The notes: generated by a model not told the origin, from the sequence alone. Shown: positions 38,137-47,535, counted from the first letter of the stretch. The stretch: DNA of 64,000 nucleotides from Paracidovorax oryzae ATCC 19882 (GCF_000687165.1 NZ_JMKU01000009.1:1-64000); one strand, 5' to 3'. Numbers and translations are program-made.

Positions 38137-41100
38137 ATGACCACCGAAATGCACGAGCTCTCGCGCCGCTTCGCGGCCCTCACCCCTGACAAGCGCCAGG
38201 TGTTCCTGGAGCGGCTGCGTGCCAGCGGCATCGGCTTCGAGGCGCTGCCCGTGGTGCCCCGGGCCGCCGCCGGCGAAGCGCCCATGGCCTACGCCCAGCG
38301 GCCCCTGTGGCTCGCGTGGCAGCGCGATCCCGCTTCGCCCGCCTACAACCTGGCCGGCCGCATGGCGCTGCCCGGATCGCCGGATGCCGCCGCGGTGCAC
38401 CGCGCCCTGGCCACGCTGGTGGCGCGCCACGCCGCGCTGCACACCTGCTTCGGCTGCGACGCGCAGGACCAGCCCGTGCAGAGGGAGGACCCGGAGCAGC
38501 GCTTCGGCTGGTCGGTGCGCGAATGGAGCATGCCCCGTGCCCAGGCGCACGAGGCCCTGGCCGCACAGGCGCAGGCCTTCGCCATGGAGCCCTTTGACCT
38601 GGAGCGCGGCCCCGTCTTCCGCGCCTGCCTGCATCTCTTCCCCGACGGCGCGCCCGAGCTGGTGCTGTGCGTGCACCACATCGCGGCCGACGGGCAGTCC
38701 ATCGGCCTGCTGCTGTCCGAATTGCGCGCGCTGCTCGCCGCACCGGGTGACGCGGCGCCGAATCCGGCGGCGCCGGGCGCGGCATCGCTGGGCTATGCGG
38801 ATTACGCCGCCTGGCAGCGCCACTGGATGGAGGCCGGGGAACTGCAGCGCCAGATCGGCCACTGGCGCGAGCGCCTGCGCGACGCGCCGCTCGCGACCGC
38901 GCTGCCGCTGGACCGGCCGCGCACCGCGCGGCGCGGCACGCAGGGCGGCATGGTCCATGCGGTGCTGGACGAGTCCGTATCCGCCTCGTTGCGCGCGCTG
39001 GGCCGCGCACATGCGGCCTCGCCCTACCTGGTCTGCCTGTCCCTGCTCGGGCTGCTGCTGCACCGCCTGGGCGGCCAGGACGACCTGTGCATCGGCGTGC
39101 CCACCACCACGCGCGACCGGCCCGAACTGGCCGGCGTGGTGGGCCATTTCACCAACGTGCTGGTGCTGCGGCTGCAGGCCGACCGGGCCTGGTCCTTTGC
39201 GCAGTGGCTGGAGCATGTGCGCGATCGCTTCGTCGAGGCCAAGGCCCACCAGGAAGTGCCGCTGGACATGCTGGTGGACGCGCTCTCGGTGCCGCGCGTG
39301 CCCGGCCTGCATCCGCTCTTCCAGGTCAAGTCCACCCAGCAGCAGGCCGCACCGCGCGGGGCGCAGAAGCAGGCCGCGGCGGCCGGAAGCATCTCCGTGG
39401 ACGAGGTGCATTTCGACCTGAGCGTGGACGTGATGGACGGTGGCGACACCCTCTCGTTCGGCATCGCCTACGCGGCCGACCTGTTCGACCACGACACCAT
39501 CCTGCGCCTGGCCGACGGGCTGCGCCTGCTGGCGCGGCAGGCGGCCGGTGGCGGCATCCCGGCCATCGGCCAGGCGGCCCTGCCGCCCGTGCCGGATCTG
39601 CGCGGCGAAGACACCGCATGGCCCTGCGCCACCGTGCTGGACGCCTTCGCCGCCGCCGCGCGGCGCGATCCCGCGGCCCCGGCCATCGCCGCGGGCGGGC
39701 GCACGATCAGCTACGCGGAGCTCGACCGCGCGAGCGCCGCATGGGCGCAGCGCCTGCAGGCCCATGGCATCCGCGCGGAAGACCGCGTGGCCGTGTGCCT
39801 GGAGCGCGGCCCGGAGTTCGTGCTGGCCTGGCTCGCGGCGATGCGGGCGGGGGCCGTCTGCGTGCCGCTGGACCCGGCGCTGCCGCCTGCGCGGCGCGAC
39901 GAGCTGCTGCACGACTGCGGCGCCGCCCTGCTGGTCGGCGATCTCCCGCAGCCCCCGGACGGCGTGCCGCAGTGGCGCGTGGATTTCGGTGCGTCCGGTG
40001 CGGCGGCCACCATGCCGCCGCCTTCGGTCCACCCCTCGCACCCCTCGCACCCCTCGCAGGGCGCCTACATGATCTACACCTCCGGCTCCACCGGGCGGCC
40101 CAAGGGCGTGGTCGTGCCCCACGGCGCGCTGGCGAACTACGCCCAGGGCGTGCTCCAGCGCCTGGACGTGGGCCCGGGCCGCTGCTTCGCCATGGTCTCC
40201 ACCGTGGGCGCGGACCTGGGGCACACTGCGCTGTTCGGCGCGCTGTGCTCGGGCGGCTGCCTCTACCTGCCCTCCACGGCCGAGGCGTTCGATCCGGATG
40301 CTTTCGCGGCCGGCATGGAGCGCTGCGGCGCCGACGTGCTGAAGATCGTCCCCAGCCACCTGCGCGGCCTGCTGAATGCGCGCCATCCCGCCGCGGCGCT
40401 GCCGCGCCATACCCTGGTGCTGGGCGGCGAGACGGCCGACGACGAACTGCTGCGCACCGTGCGCGCGCTGCGCCCGGGCCTGCGCATCCTCAACCACTAC
40501 GGCCCCACCGAAACCACGGTGGGCGTGCTCACCCATCCCGCCGCGCCGCCGGACGAGGGCCCGCGCGGGTTCACCGCGCTGCCGCTGGGCCGGCCCCTGC
40601 CGGGCATCCGGGCCCATGTGCTGGACGCGCGCCTGGAGCCCGTGCAGCCCGGCATGCCCGGCGAGCTGTACCTGGCCGGGCGCGGGCTCGCGCGCGGCTA
40701 CGCCGGCCGGCCCGGCACCACGGCGGAACGGTTCGTCGCCTCGCCCCTCGAAGCCGGCGAGCGCCTCTACCGCACGGGCGACCGCGTGCGGCTGCGTGGC
40801 GACGGCGCGCTGGAGTTCCTTGGTCGCGCGGACGACCAGGTCAAGATCCGCGGATGGCGCGTGGAGCCCGCGGAGGTCGCCCAGCGCCTGCGCGAGTGCA
40901 CCGGCGTGGCCGATGCGGTGGTGGTCGCGCGGGCCCGCGACACCGATGGCGCGATGGCCCTGCATGCCTACGTGGTGCCCGCCGAGGCCGCTGCGCCCAC
41001 CGATCCCGGCGCGCTGCCGGCGCAACTGCACGCGCAGCTACAGGCCGCGCTGCCGGCCTGGATGGTGCCGGACCACATCCTGCCCATCGCCGCGCTGCCG

Positions 41101-42252
41101 CTCACGCCCAACGGCAAGCTCGACCGCCGTGCCCTGCCGCTGCCCGCCGCCGCGCCCGGCGAAGCCGAGCGCGCCGAGGCCCGCAGCGCGCCCCCGCGCG
41201 GCCCCCTGGAGGAAGCGATCGCGAAGGTGTGGAGCGAGGTGCTGCGCGTCGATCGTGTCGGCCGCGACGACAACTTCCACGCCCTCGGCGGCGATTCCAT
41301 CCTGTGCCTCAAGCTGGTCGCCCGCCTGCGCAGGCAGGTGCCGGGCGGCGCGCAGGCGAGCCTGGCCGACGTGATGCAGTCCCCCACGCTCGCGCACCTG
41401 GCGCAGCGGCTGCGCGAACGCTTCGAGGGCGCGCACGATGCGGTCTGCCTGCAGGACGGGGGCGACGGCGTGCCGCTCTACTGCCTGCCCGGCATGGTCG
41501 TGAACACGCGCGAGTTCCTGCCGCTGGCCGGGGCGCTGCGCGGCGAGCGCACCGTGTACGCCTTCGTGAGCCACGTGTACACGCGGCAGCGCTGGCGCGG
41601 ATTCGCGGTGGAAGCCCTCGCGGCCGAGTACGCCGACTTCATCGCGGCCACCGCCGCGGGCGGCCGGTGCGCGCTGCTGGGCTGGTCCTCCGGCGGCGAC
41701 CTGGCCGTCGAGACTGCACGGCGCCTGCAGGGCCGCGTGGAGGTCGCCTTCACCGCGCTGGTGGACGTGCACCGCACGGAGCCCCTGCGCCCCGGCCGCC
41801 CGCTGTCCGCGGCGGAGCGCGCGCAGGCGCAGGCCCGGCTGGATGCCTGGCTGTCCGCCTCCACCATGGCCGGCCGGTGGCACGAACTGCTGGAGCGCAT
41901 GCAGCCCGAAGAACGCGACGGCGTGCTGCAGCAACTGATCGATGCCCGGCAGCCCCTGCCGCTGGATGGCGAGGGTGAGGACTGCCACGAATACCTGCTC
42001 TGGACCACGCTCGACAAGCGCGTGCAGGCTTGCCGGCACGCGCCCGCCAGCGACGGGCTGCCGGTCCACCTCTTCCAGGCGGGCCGCTCCGTGGAAGAGG
42101 GCGGGGCGCTGCGCGACTGGTCCGCGATCGCGGACGTGCGCGGCGTGCAGGTCGTGGAAGGTGCGGGGCACCTGGACATCATCCGCCAGCCCGCCTTCAT
42201 CGAGGCCCTGCGCGACGCCCTGCGCGCGGCCGACGGCGCCCCGCACGCCTGA
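38137..42252 (+). CDS. NRPS 4: C-A-T-TE, aspartate-type termination module
   Basis: 1371 residues. The C domain has HHIAADG (~180). The A domain has [17 protein letters not shown] (~648) and code D-L-T-K-V-G-H-V-G-K, matching aspartate codes. The T domain is LGGDSILCLK (~1051). The thioesterase has its nucleophile in GWSSGGD (~1183) and a late His in EGAGHLDII (~1345), so it releases the chain. Asp here is the probable substrate of the stand-alone TauD-type hydroxylase at 15774. Whether TE hydrolyses or cyclises cannot be told. The gene ends just before a strong hairpin and converges on the receptor gene. Confidence 0.92.
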   Translation: MTTEMHELSRRFAALTPDKRQVFLERLRASGIGFEALPVVPRAAAGEAPMAYAQRPLWLAWQRDPASPAYNLAGRMALPGSPDAAAVHRALATLVARHAALHTCFGCDAQDQPVQREDPEQRFGWSVREWSMPRAQAHEALAAQAQAFAMEPFDLERGPVFRACLHLFPDGAPELVLCVHHIAADGQSIGLLLSELRALLAAPGDAAPNPAAPGAASLGYADYAAWQRHWMEAGELQRQIGHWRERLRDAPLATALPLDRPRTARRGTQGGMVHAVLDESVSASLRALGRAHAASPYLVCLSLLGLLLHRLGGQDDLCIGVPTTTRDRPELAGVVGHFTNVLVLRLQADRAWSFAQWLEHVRDRFVEAKAHQEVPLDMLVDALSVPRVPGLHPLFQVKSTQQQAAPRGAQKQAAAAGSISVDEVHFDLSVDVMDGGDTLSFGIAYAADLFDHDTILRLADGLRLLARQAAGGGIPAIGQAALPPVPDLRGEDTAWPCATVLDAFAAAARRDPAAPAIAAGGRTISYAELDRASAAWAQRLQAHGIRAEDRVAVCLERGPEFVLAWLAAMRAGAVCVPLDPALPPARRDELLHDCGAALLVGDLPQPPDGVPQWRVDFGASGAAATMPPPSVHPSHPSHPSQGAYMIYTSGSTGRPKGVVVPHGALANYAQGVLQRLDVGPGRCFAMVSTVGADLGHTALFGALCSGGCLYLPSTAEAFDPDAFAAGMERCGADVLKIVPSHLRGLLNARHPAAALPRHTLVLGGETADDELLRTVRALRPGLRILNHYGPTETTVGVLTHPAAPPDEGPRGFTALPLGRPLPGIRAHVLDARLEPVQPGMPGELYLAGRGLARGYAGRPGTTAERFVASPLEAGERLYRTGDRVRLRGDGALEFLGRADDQVKIRGWRVEPAEVAQRLRECTGVADAVVVARARDTDGAMALHAYVVPAEAAAPTDPGALPAQLHAQLQAALPAWMVPDHILPIAALPLTPNGKLDRRALPLPAAAPGEAERAEARSAPPRGPLEEAIAKVWSEVLRVDRVGRDDNFHALGGDSILCLKLVARLRRQVPGGAQASLADVMQSPTLAHLAQRLRERFEGAHDAVCLQDGGDGVPLYCLPGMVVNTREFLPLAGALRGERTVYAFVSHVYTRQRWRGFAVEALAAEYADFIAATAAGGRCALLGWSSGGDLAVETARRLQGRVEVAFTALVDVHRTEPLRPGRPLSAAERAQAQARLDAWLSASTMAGRWHELLERMQPEERDGVLQQLIDARQPLPLDGEGEDCHEYLLWTTLDKRVQACRHAPASDGLPVHLFQAGRSVEEGGALRDWSAIADVRGVQVVEGAGHLDIIRQPAFIEALRDALRAADGAPHA

Positions 42253-42259
42253 AAGGAAA

Positions 42260-42281
42260 GCAGGCGCCTGAAGGCGCCTGC
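42260..42281. terminator. bidirectional hairpin between NRPS 4 and the TonB receptor
   Basis: A perfect 9-bp G+C-rich stem (GCAGGCGCC / GGCGCCTGC) with a TGAA loop fills the 34-base gap between two convergent genes. There is no long T tract on either side. A two-way terminator or insulating hairpin is the natural reading. Confidence 0.75.
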
Positions 42282-42286
42282 CTGCC

Positions 42287-44488
42287 TTACCAGCGGTACG
42301 TGGCCGTGGCCACCACCCGGCGCGGGTCGCCGTAGTAGCAGTTGCCGTACTGGTCGCAGTTGCCGATGTAGGTCTTGTCGCCCAGGTTGCGCACGTTCAG
42401 CGCGAAGCTCCAGCGGTCGATGTCGTAGCCGATCATCGCGTCGAACACGGTGAAGGACGGCACCCGGGCCGGTGCCGCGTCCAGGTCGCCGCGGTTGGAG
42501 CCGGTGTAGCGCGCGCCCAGGCCCACCTTGATGCGGTTGGCGAACCGGTAGTCCACCCACAGCGCCGCGGCGTTGCGCGACACCGCGGTGAGCGGCTTGC
42601 CGATCTCGCGGGCCGTGCTGCTGGCCGTGATCTTCGCCGTGGGCGTGTAGGTGTAGGAGCCCACCACGTTCAGGCGCGGCATCAGTTCGGCCGAGGCTTC
42701 CAGCTCCAGGCCGCGCACCTGGATCTCGCCGGTCTGGCGCGGCACGAAGTTGTCGTCCGCGGTCAGGTAGTTCTTGCGGCGCAGGTCGAAGATGGCGGCG
42801 CTGTAGCGCTGCTTGCCGCCCTCGGGCTGGTAGCGCACGCCGGCCTCGTACTGGCGGCCCGTCTCCGGCTTGAACGGCTGGCCCGTGGCCGGGTTGCGCA
42901 TGGCCGTGGGCACGAACGATTCGGTATAGCTCACGTACGGCGCCCACCCGCCTTCGACCAGGTAGGTCAGGCCGGCACGCTTCGTCGCCTTGTTTTCCGA
43001 CACCCGGGTCTGGCTGCCGTCCAGCCGGCTGTCCGCATCGCTGGTGGCGCGGTCGTAGCGGGCGCCCAGGGTGAGCACCCAGCGGTCGCGCCACTTGATC
43101 TGGTCCTGCAGGTACAGGCCCGTCTGCGCGAGCGTGGCGACGCCGTCATACCACGGCGCGGGCAGCTGCACGGCACCGCCATACACGGGGTTGTAGATGT
43201 TGAGCGGGCTCGCGGAGCCGCCGCTGTAGCTGACCTGGTCGATGCGGGTGCGCTGGTATTCCAGCCCCGCCAGCACGGTGTGCTGCACGTCGCCCGAGCG
43301 CAGGCGCGCCTCCAGCTGGTTGTCGAGGTTCAGCGCATGGATGCGCTCATTGCTGCCCGACACCGTGCGCCGCAGCGTGGAGAAATTCGCCGGATCGCGC
43401 GGGTTCGCCGGGTTCACGGTGATGAAATTGCGGCCCTGCACCGCGGTGTAGTCCACCTCGAGCCGGCCGTAGCGCGCGTTCTGCCGCACCGTGAAGGCAT
43501 CGTTGATGCGGTGCTCGAACAGGTAGCCGATCATCGCGGTGTCCAGGTCGAACCGGTTGTACCCCGGCTCCCCGGCGAACAGGTCGGTCGGGATGGTGGT
43601 GCCGATGGCCGTCGGCACCAGCGAGCCCACGGCCGGCCGCGTGCGCGAATACACCCCCGCGCGGGTGCGGCCGAACTGCGACAGCACGGTCAGGCTGGTG
43701 TCGCTGGAGGGCTTCCACGTGAAGGCCGGGGCGATGAAGGTGCGGTCGTCCTTCATGTCGCCCGCCGGCAGGTCGGCATCGCGCGTGAGCGCGGTCAGGC
43801 GGTAGAGCAGCTTGCCGTCCTCGCCCACCGGGCCGGAGACATCGGCCGCGATCTGGCGGCGCCCGTGGTCGCCGATCTGCACCTGCACCTCGCGCAGCGG
43901 CTCGGCCGTCGGGCGCTTGCTCACGGCGTTCACCAGCCCGCCCGGCCCGCTCATGCCGTACAGCACCGACGCCGGGCCGCGCAGCAGCTCGATCCGTTCG
44001 GCGCCGTAGCTCTCCACCGGCCAGATGCCCCAGTTGCCGTTGTTGCGCAGCGGCATGCCGTCCAGGTAGAAGCCTGGCGAATAGGCATCGAAGCCGCGCA
44101 GCGACATCCAGTCGTAGCGCGAGTCCGCGCCGAAGCGCGTCGGGATCACGCCCGGCGAGTAGCTGAGCGCGTCCTTCACCGTGCGCGCGCCCTGCGCCTC
44201 CATCAGGTCCGCCGGGATCACCGAGATGGACTGGGGCGTCTCGATCAGGGGGGTGTCCGTCTTGGTGGCGGTCGCGCTGCGGCGTGCCGTGTAGCCGTTC
44301 ACCCGGCCCGTGGCGCTCTCCTCGGCGCCGCCGGTCACCGTGACCGTGGGCAGCGTGGTGGAGCCGGCAGGGGCCTCCTGCGCCCCCGCCAGCGGGGTGG
44401 ACAGCACGGCCGCGGTGCCGAAGGCTGCGGTGATGGAAGCGTGCAGCAGGCGCTGCCGCGCAGGCCTCGCGGCGGAAACATGGCGCAT
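42287..44488 (-). CDS. TonB-dependent ferric-siderophore receptor
   Basis: 733 residues: a signal peptide (MRHVSAARPARQRLLHASIT... to AGAQEAPAG), a TonB-box/plug region (TPQSISVIPADLMEAQGART, DWMSLRGFDAYSPGFYLDGM, IELLRGPASVLYGMSGPGGLV), then a 22-strand-type barrel ending in the aromatic ...TYRW expected for outer-membrane insertion. It is of the FpvA/FoxA ferric-hydroxamate type. After the signal peptide the plug begins almost at once, so the ~80-residue STN signalling domain of FecA/FpvA is absent and it should transport without signalling to a sigma factor. A Fur box lies upstream. It is convergent with the synthetase operon. Confidence 0.93.
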   Translation of the reverse strand: MRHVSAARPARQRLLHASITAAFGTAAVLSTPLAGAQEAPAGSTTLPTVTVTGGAEESATGRVNGYTARRSATATKTDTPLIETPQSISVIPADLMEAQGARTVKDALSYSPGVIPTRFGADSRYDWMSLRGFDAYSPGFYLDGMPLRNNGNWGIWPVESYGAERIELLRGPASVLYGMSGPGGLVNAVSKRPTAEPLREVQVQIGDHGRRQIAADVSGPVGEDGKLLYRLTALTRDADLPAGDMKDDRTFIAPAFTWKPSSDTSLTVLSQFGRTRAGVYSRTRPAVGSLVPTAIGTTIPTDLFAGEPGYNRFDLDTAMIGYLFEHRINDAFTVRQNARYGRLEVDYTAVQGRNFITVNPANPRDPANFSTLRRTVSGSNERIHALNLDNQLEARLRSGDVQHTVLAGLEYQRTRIDQVSYSGGSASPLNIYNPVYGGAVQLPAPWYDGVATLAQTGLYLQDQIKWRDRWVLTLGARYDRATSDADSRLDGSQTRVSENKATKRAGLTYLVEGGWAPYVSYTESFVPTAMRNPATGQPFKPETGRQYEAGVRYQPEGGKQRYSAAIFDLRRKNYLTADDNFVPRQTGEIQVRGLELEASAELMPRLNVVGSYTYTPTAKITASSTAREIGKPLTAVSRNAAALWVDYRFANRIKVGLGARYTGSNRGDLDAAPARVPSFTVFDAMIGYDIDRWSFALNVRNLGDKTYIGNCDQYGNCYYGDPRRVVATATYRW

Positions 44489-44540
44489 CGGAAAACCCCC
44501 TTCAGGAATGGAATAGGTGCAAAAGTGCGGAATGCATACG

Positions 44541-44566
44541 AATTGTAATGAGAATGTTTCTTATTA
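44541..44566 (-). promoter_or_regulatory. Fur box upstream of the TonB receptor
   Basis: On the minus strand the sequence runs AATAAGAAACATTCTCATTA then CAATT, a good match to the ATTCTCATT-type Fur boxes of siderophore receptors. It lies about 55-80 bases before the receptor start in an AT-rich pocket. Iron repression of the receptor is inferred. Confidence 0.75.
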
Positions 44567-44599
44567 ACCAGCCGAGAGTTACGTTTTTTCCGTGACTGC

Positions 44600-45736
44600 T
44601 CAGGTCCGCGGCAGCCACAGCCCGTCGTAGAAGTAGTGCTCGCGCAGCAGCATCACCAGCTGCGCGCGCTTGTGCGGCAGGTCGAACTCCTTGACCTTCG
44701 CGTAGCCGGACTTGTCGAGGTTGCGTATCTGCTGGTGGTGGTCGATGCGCGGCTCGCCCAGGATGCGCTGCGTGCGCGCATCGCACAGGAACAGGTAGTG
44801 CGAGATCGAGGTGAGCCACGCGGTGGCGAAAGCCTTGCCCCGGAACGCCGGCTCCCCGACCAGCACATGCCAGCCGCGGTCGTAGTCGTGCGCGTCGTAG
44901 AACGGCGCGATGCGGCTTTCCTTGGTCCAGTACGCCTCGAAATACGCGAACGCCTCGCCATCCAGGCTGGCGATCATCGAATGCATGTGCGGATCGCGGG
45001 CGATCCCCTCCAGGTAGGCCCGGTGCTTCTGCAGGTCGCCTTCCTCCTCCCAGATCACCGCCACGTCGGGGTCGTTCATCCAGCGGTTGAAGCGCGGCAG
45101 GTCCCCGTCGATGTCCAGGCTGCGGAAGGTGAACGTGCGCCCCAGCCACGGGATGTAGCGCTGGTAGAGCAGCCCGTGCGGCTTCGGCGCGCGGCGCGGG
45201 TGGTAGCGGCCCTCCGTCAGCGCGAAACGCTGCGCCATCGGCGGGGGCACCACGGGCCGCCAGAGCCCGGGCTGCTGCCACAGCGTGTCCCGGCAGGCGC
45301 GCCAGTTGCCGTCCGCCGCCGGCAGCACCACGCCGGCCTCCGCCAGCGCGGCCAGGGCCTGCGGGTCAACATGCTGCATCGCGATGTCGCGCCGTTCCGG
45401 ATGGGCGGCAAAGGCGCCATCCAGCGCCGCGAGCAGGTGCGTTGCCGGCGCCGGCCGGCCACCCTCCGCTGCGGGCCCGAGCGCGAGATCGCCGCCGTGC
45501 CCGGACAGTGTCCAGTGCGAGGGCGGGTCCGCCGGCCCGCCCTCCACCTGAAGCGAGGCGCCATCGATGCGCACCGCATGCGCCTGCCCGCCTGCGTACG
45601 ACAGGAATGGCCGGCCGGCGGTGGCCCCGGCCGGAACACCCGCAGGGGTGGAGGAGGGCGCGGCTGACGGGGAGGAGGAAGCGATGGGGGAAGCGCTGGA
45701 TGATGCGCTCGGGGTATGGGGCGTGGCGAATTTCAC
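44600..45736 (-). CDS. GNAT-type siderophore N-acyltransferase (IucB/RhbD-like)
   Basis: 378 residues from a GTG at 45736 that is preceded by AGGAGA; the frame is open eight codons further to a TTG. A Ser/Pro/Ala-rich leader precedes an N-terminal domain. The C-terminal GNAT domain follows (RSLDIDGDLPRFNRWMNDPD, AYFEAYWTKESRIAPFY, PAFRGKAFATAWLTSISHYL, RILGEPRIDH), as in hydroxylysine/hydroxyornithine acyltransferases of the AlcE/IucB/RhbD group. It stands beside a formyltransferase, so it may acylate a second site or precursor rather than the formylated hydroxyornithine. The specificity is not readable. Confidence 0.85.
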   Translation of the reverse strand: MKFATPHTPSASSSASPIASSSPSAAPSSTPAGVPAGATAGRPFLSYAGGQAHAVRIDGASLQVEGGPADPPSHWTLSGHGGDLALGPAAEGGRPAPATHLLAALDGAFAAHPERRDIAMQHVDPQALAALAEAGVVLPAADGNWRACRDTLWQQPGLWRPVVPPPMAQRFALTEGRYHPRRAPKPHGLLYQRYIPWLGRTFTFRSLDIDGDLPRFNRWMNDPDVAVIWEEEGDLQKHRAYLEGIARDPHMHSMIASLDGEAFAYFEAYWTKESRIAPFYDAHDYDRGWHVLVGEPAFRGKAFATAWLTSISHYLFLCDARTQRILGEPRIDHHQQIRNLDKSGYAKVKEFDLPHKRAQLVMLLREHYFYDGLWLPRT

Positions 45737-45756
45737 GGTCTGTCTCCTGGTCGTCC

Positions 45757-46620
45757 TCAAGGGTTGAATGGCGAAGCGGGCCGCGGTGCGCCCGACAGGT
45801 GCGGGGCCAGCAGCAGCAGGCCCTGGTGGAGCGCGGGGAACAGGCTGCGGTGGAAGTTGTTCCAGCGCAGTTCCAGGATCGTGTCGGCCGGGTCGATCGG
45901 CGTGCCCAGCACGTCGTGGATGACCTCGCCCGAGTCGATCCCGTCATCGACGTAGTGCAGCGACGCGCCGGTCCGCAGGATCGGCGTGGCCGGTTCCGTC
46001 GCCATGCGCTGCCAGTCGGTCACGCGCTCGCCGCGGGCTCCGTGCAGGGCGTCCAGCGTGGCATGCGCGCCGCGGCGCCGGTAGGGCGACTCCAGCCGGG
46101 TGATGCCCGGGTGGATGTTCACGATGCGGCGGTGGAACGGCGCACCGGGCTGCACCAGCGCATCCAGGATGACCAGCAGGCCGTCGAGCACCACGATGTC
46201 GGCCTGCAGCGATTCGAGCGTGCGCTGCAGCGCGGCCTCGAAGGCCTGCTTGCCGGCCGCGCGGCCCGGATCGGCCAGGGGCAGGCGGCGGTACTCCGAC
46301 GGCACGGGCCGCAGCAGGTCGCGCAGCTTGCGGTCCTGCGTGGCGAGCTCGTGCGGAAAGATCCAGCGCTCGCCCGGCGTGCATGCGAAACCGTAGCCGT
46401 TCAGCGCCGCGCGGTCTCGCGGCGATTGCGGGTCGTCGTCGAACACGATGCCCTCCAGGGAATAGGCCTCCCCGAGCGGCGTGGTGTCGAGCGCGTGCGC
46501 CAGGTATTCGAGCGGGGAGGGCATGTAGCGCCGCCCGCCGCGGTAGTCGATGAACTGGCCGGCCTGGTCGGCGGCCGCGTTGCGCAGGGACAGTATGTAG
46601 ACGAGCTTGGCCTGTGGCAT
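45757..46620 (-). CDS. N5-hydroxyornithine formyltransferase
   Basis: A 287-residue PurN/Fmt-fold formyltransferase using N10-formyl-tetrahydrofolate. The catalytic triad residues are visible: Asn168 and His170 in RIVNIHPG and Asp229 in VDDGIDSGEVI. In related loci (delftibactin, rhodochelin, erythrochelin-type pathways) such enzymes formylate N5-hydroxyornithine before or during NRPS activation. The partner monooxygenase is at 49500, and NRPS 3 has a matching A domain. It is followed after 20 bases by the GNAT gene, with the FhuF gene upstream in the same direction, so the three look co-transcribed. Confidence 0.88.
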   Translation of the reverse strand: MPQAKLVYILSLRNAAADQAGQFIDYRGGRRYMPSPLEYLAHALDTTPLGEAYSLEGIVFDDDPQSPRDRAALNGYGFACTPGERWIFPHELATQDRKLRDLLRPVPSEYRRLPLADPGRAAGKQAFEAALQRTLESLQADIVVLDGLLVILDALVQPGAPFHRRIVNIHPGITRLESPYRRRGAHATLDALHGARGERVTDWQRMATEPATPILRTGASLHYVDDGIDSGEVIHDVLGTPIDPADTILELRWNNFHRSLFPALHQGLLLLAPHLSGAPRPASPFNP

Positions 46621-46704
46621 GGAAGGGCAGGGGTTGGAGGTCGGAACGTTCTGGAAAAAATGAGTGGATCGCGCAGCGCCGCGGTGGTGTGCCTGCGGGC
46701 CGCT

Positions 46705-47535
46705 TCAGCCCGGGCCCGCCGGCTGCGCCGCGTCCGGTGCATCGGCACAGGCATCCGGCCTGCGCCCGGCAGGCGGTGCGCGGTGCCGCGGGTCCAGCGG
46801 GCAGCGGCCGCAATAGCCTTCACCCGGCAGGCGGTAGTACAGGCAGCACTCGCGGTGCAGCGCCACGGATTCGGTGCCCTGCGCGGTGGCCATCGCCACC
46901 ACGCGGCGCGGGCGGCACAGCGGATTGGCGCGCGGCCCGCCGGCATCGGGCCATAGGGGCGCCTGCAGCAGGTCGGCGGCATCCTGCGCGATGGCGGGCT
47001 GCTGCGGCGCGAGCCGCACCGCCTGCTCCAGCACCGCTTCCAGGTGCCGCGCCGCATTGCTCCACAGCACCTTCTGCGGCACGCGCGCCACCTGCTCCAG
47101 GGCCGCGAACAGCGGTGCCCAGTGCTGCCAGACCAGCGGCGCATAGCGCTGCGCGGCGGGGGCGCCCGGCAGCGCCGTGCCGGTGCCGCCCAGGTGGATG
47201 CCGCGCACCCGCCCGTCCGCGGCCAGGTCCAGGTGCAGCCCCTCCAGCCCCACGGGAAACACATGCCCCAGCACGCTCGCGGCGGCGGCCACCGGCGGCA
47301 CCAGCACGCCCAGAGTGTCGAGCACCCAGGCCGAGGCGGCCGCGCGCAGGTCCTTCGCCGCCGGCCCCTGCAGCCCCCACACCGCGGCGGCGTACCGGCG
47401 CAGCAGGTCTTGCAGCTGCGCGGGCTCGAGCAGCCGCGCACCCGGCCACGCACCCCCGGGCGCAGGCCCGGCATGCAGCCGCTGCGCGAGCGGCGCGAGC
47501 GCGCCGGGAAAAAGCGGCCGCAGCAAATCGATCAT
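46705..47535 (-). CDS. FhuF-like siderophore-iron reductase
   Basis: 276 residues from the ATG at 47535. The C-terminus has the FhuF [2Fe-2S] motif Cys230-Cys231-x10-Cys242-x2-Cys245 (ECCLYYRLPGEGYCGRC), which binds the cluster that reduces Fe(III) from hydroxamate siderophores in the cytoplasm. The N-terminal domain (LLRRYAAAVWGL, GHVFPVGLEGLHLDL) fits the family. The frame continues upstream but lacks a better start. It is divergent from the exporter gene and co-directional with formyltransferase and GNAT. Confidence 0.88.
   Translation of the reverse strand: MIDLLRPLFPGALAPLAQRLHAGPAPGGAWPGARLLEPAQLQDLLRRYAAAVWGLQGPAAKDLRAAASAWVLDTLGVLVPPVAAAASVLGHVFPVGLEGLHLDLAADGRVRGIHLGGTGTALPGAPAAQRYAPLVWQHWAPLFAALEQVARVPQKVLWSNAARHLEAVLEQAVRLAPQQPAIAQDAADLLQAPLWPDAGGPRANPLCRPRRVVAMATAQGTESVALHRECCLYYRLPGEGYCGRCPLDPRHRAPPAGRRPDACADAPDAAQPAGPG

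Noticed and set aside
29812-41031. Uninterrupted 3739-codon minus-strand frame opposite the NRPS genes
   Set aside because: It mirrors the G+C-rich codon pattern of the plus-strand synthetases and has no domain, start site or plausible composition. Motifs on the plus strand account for the region.
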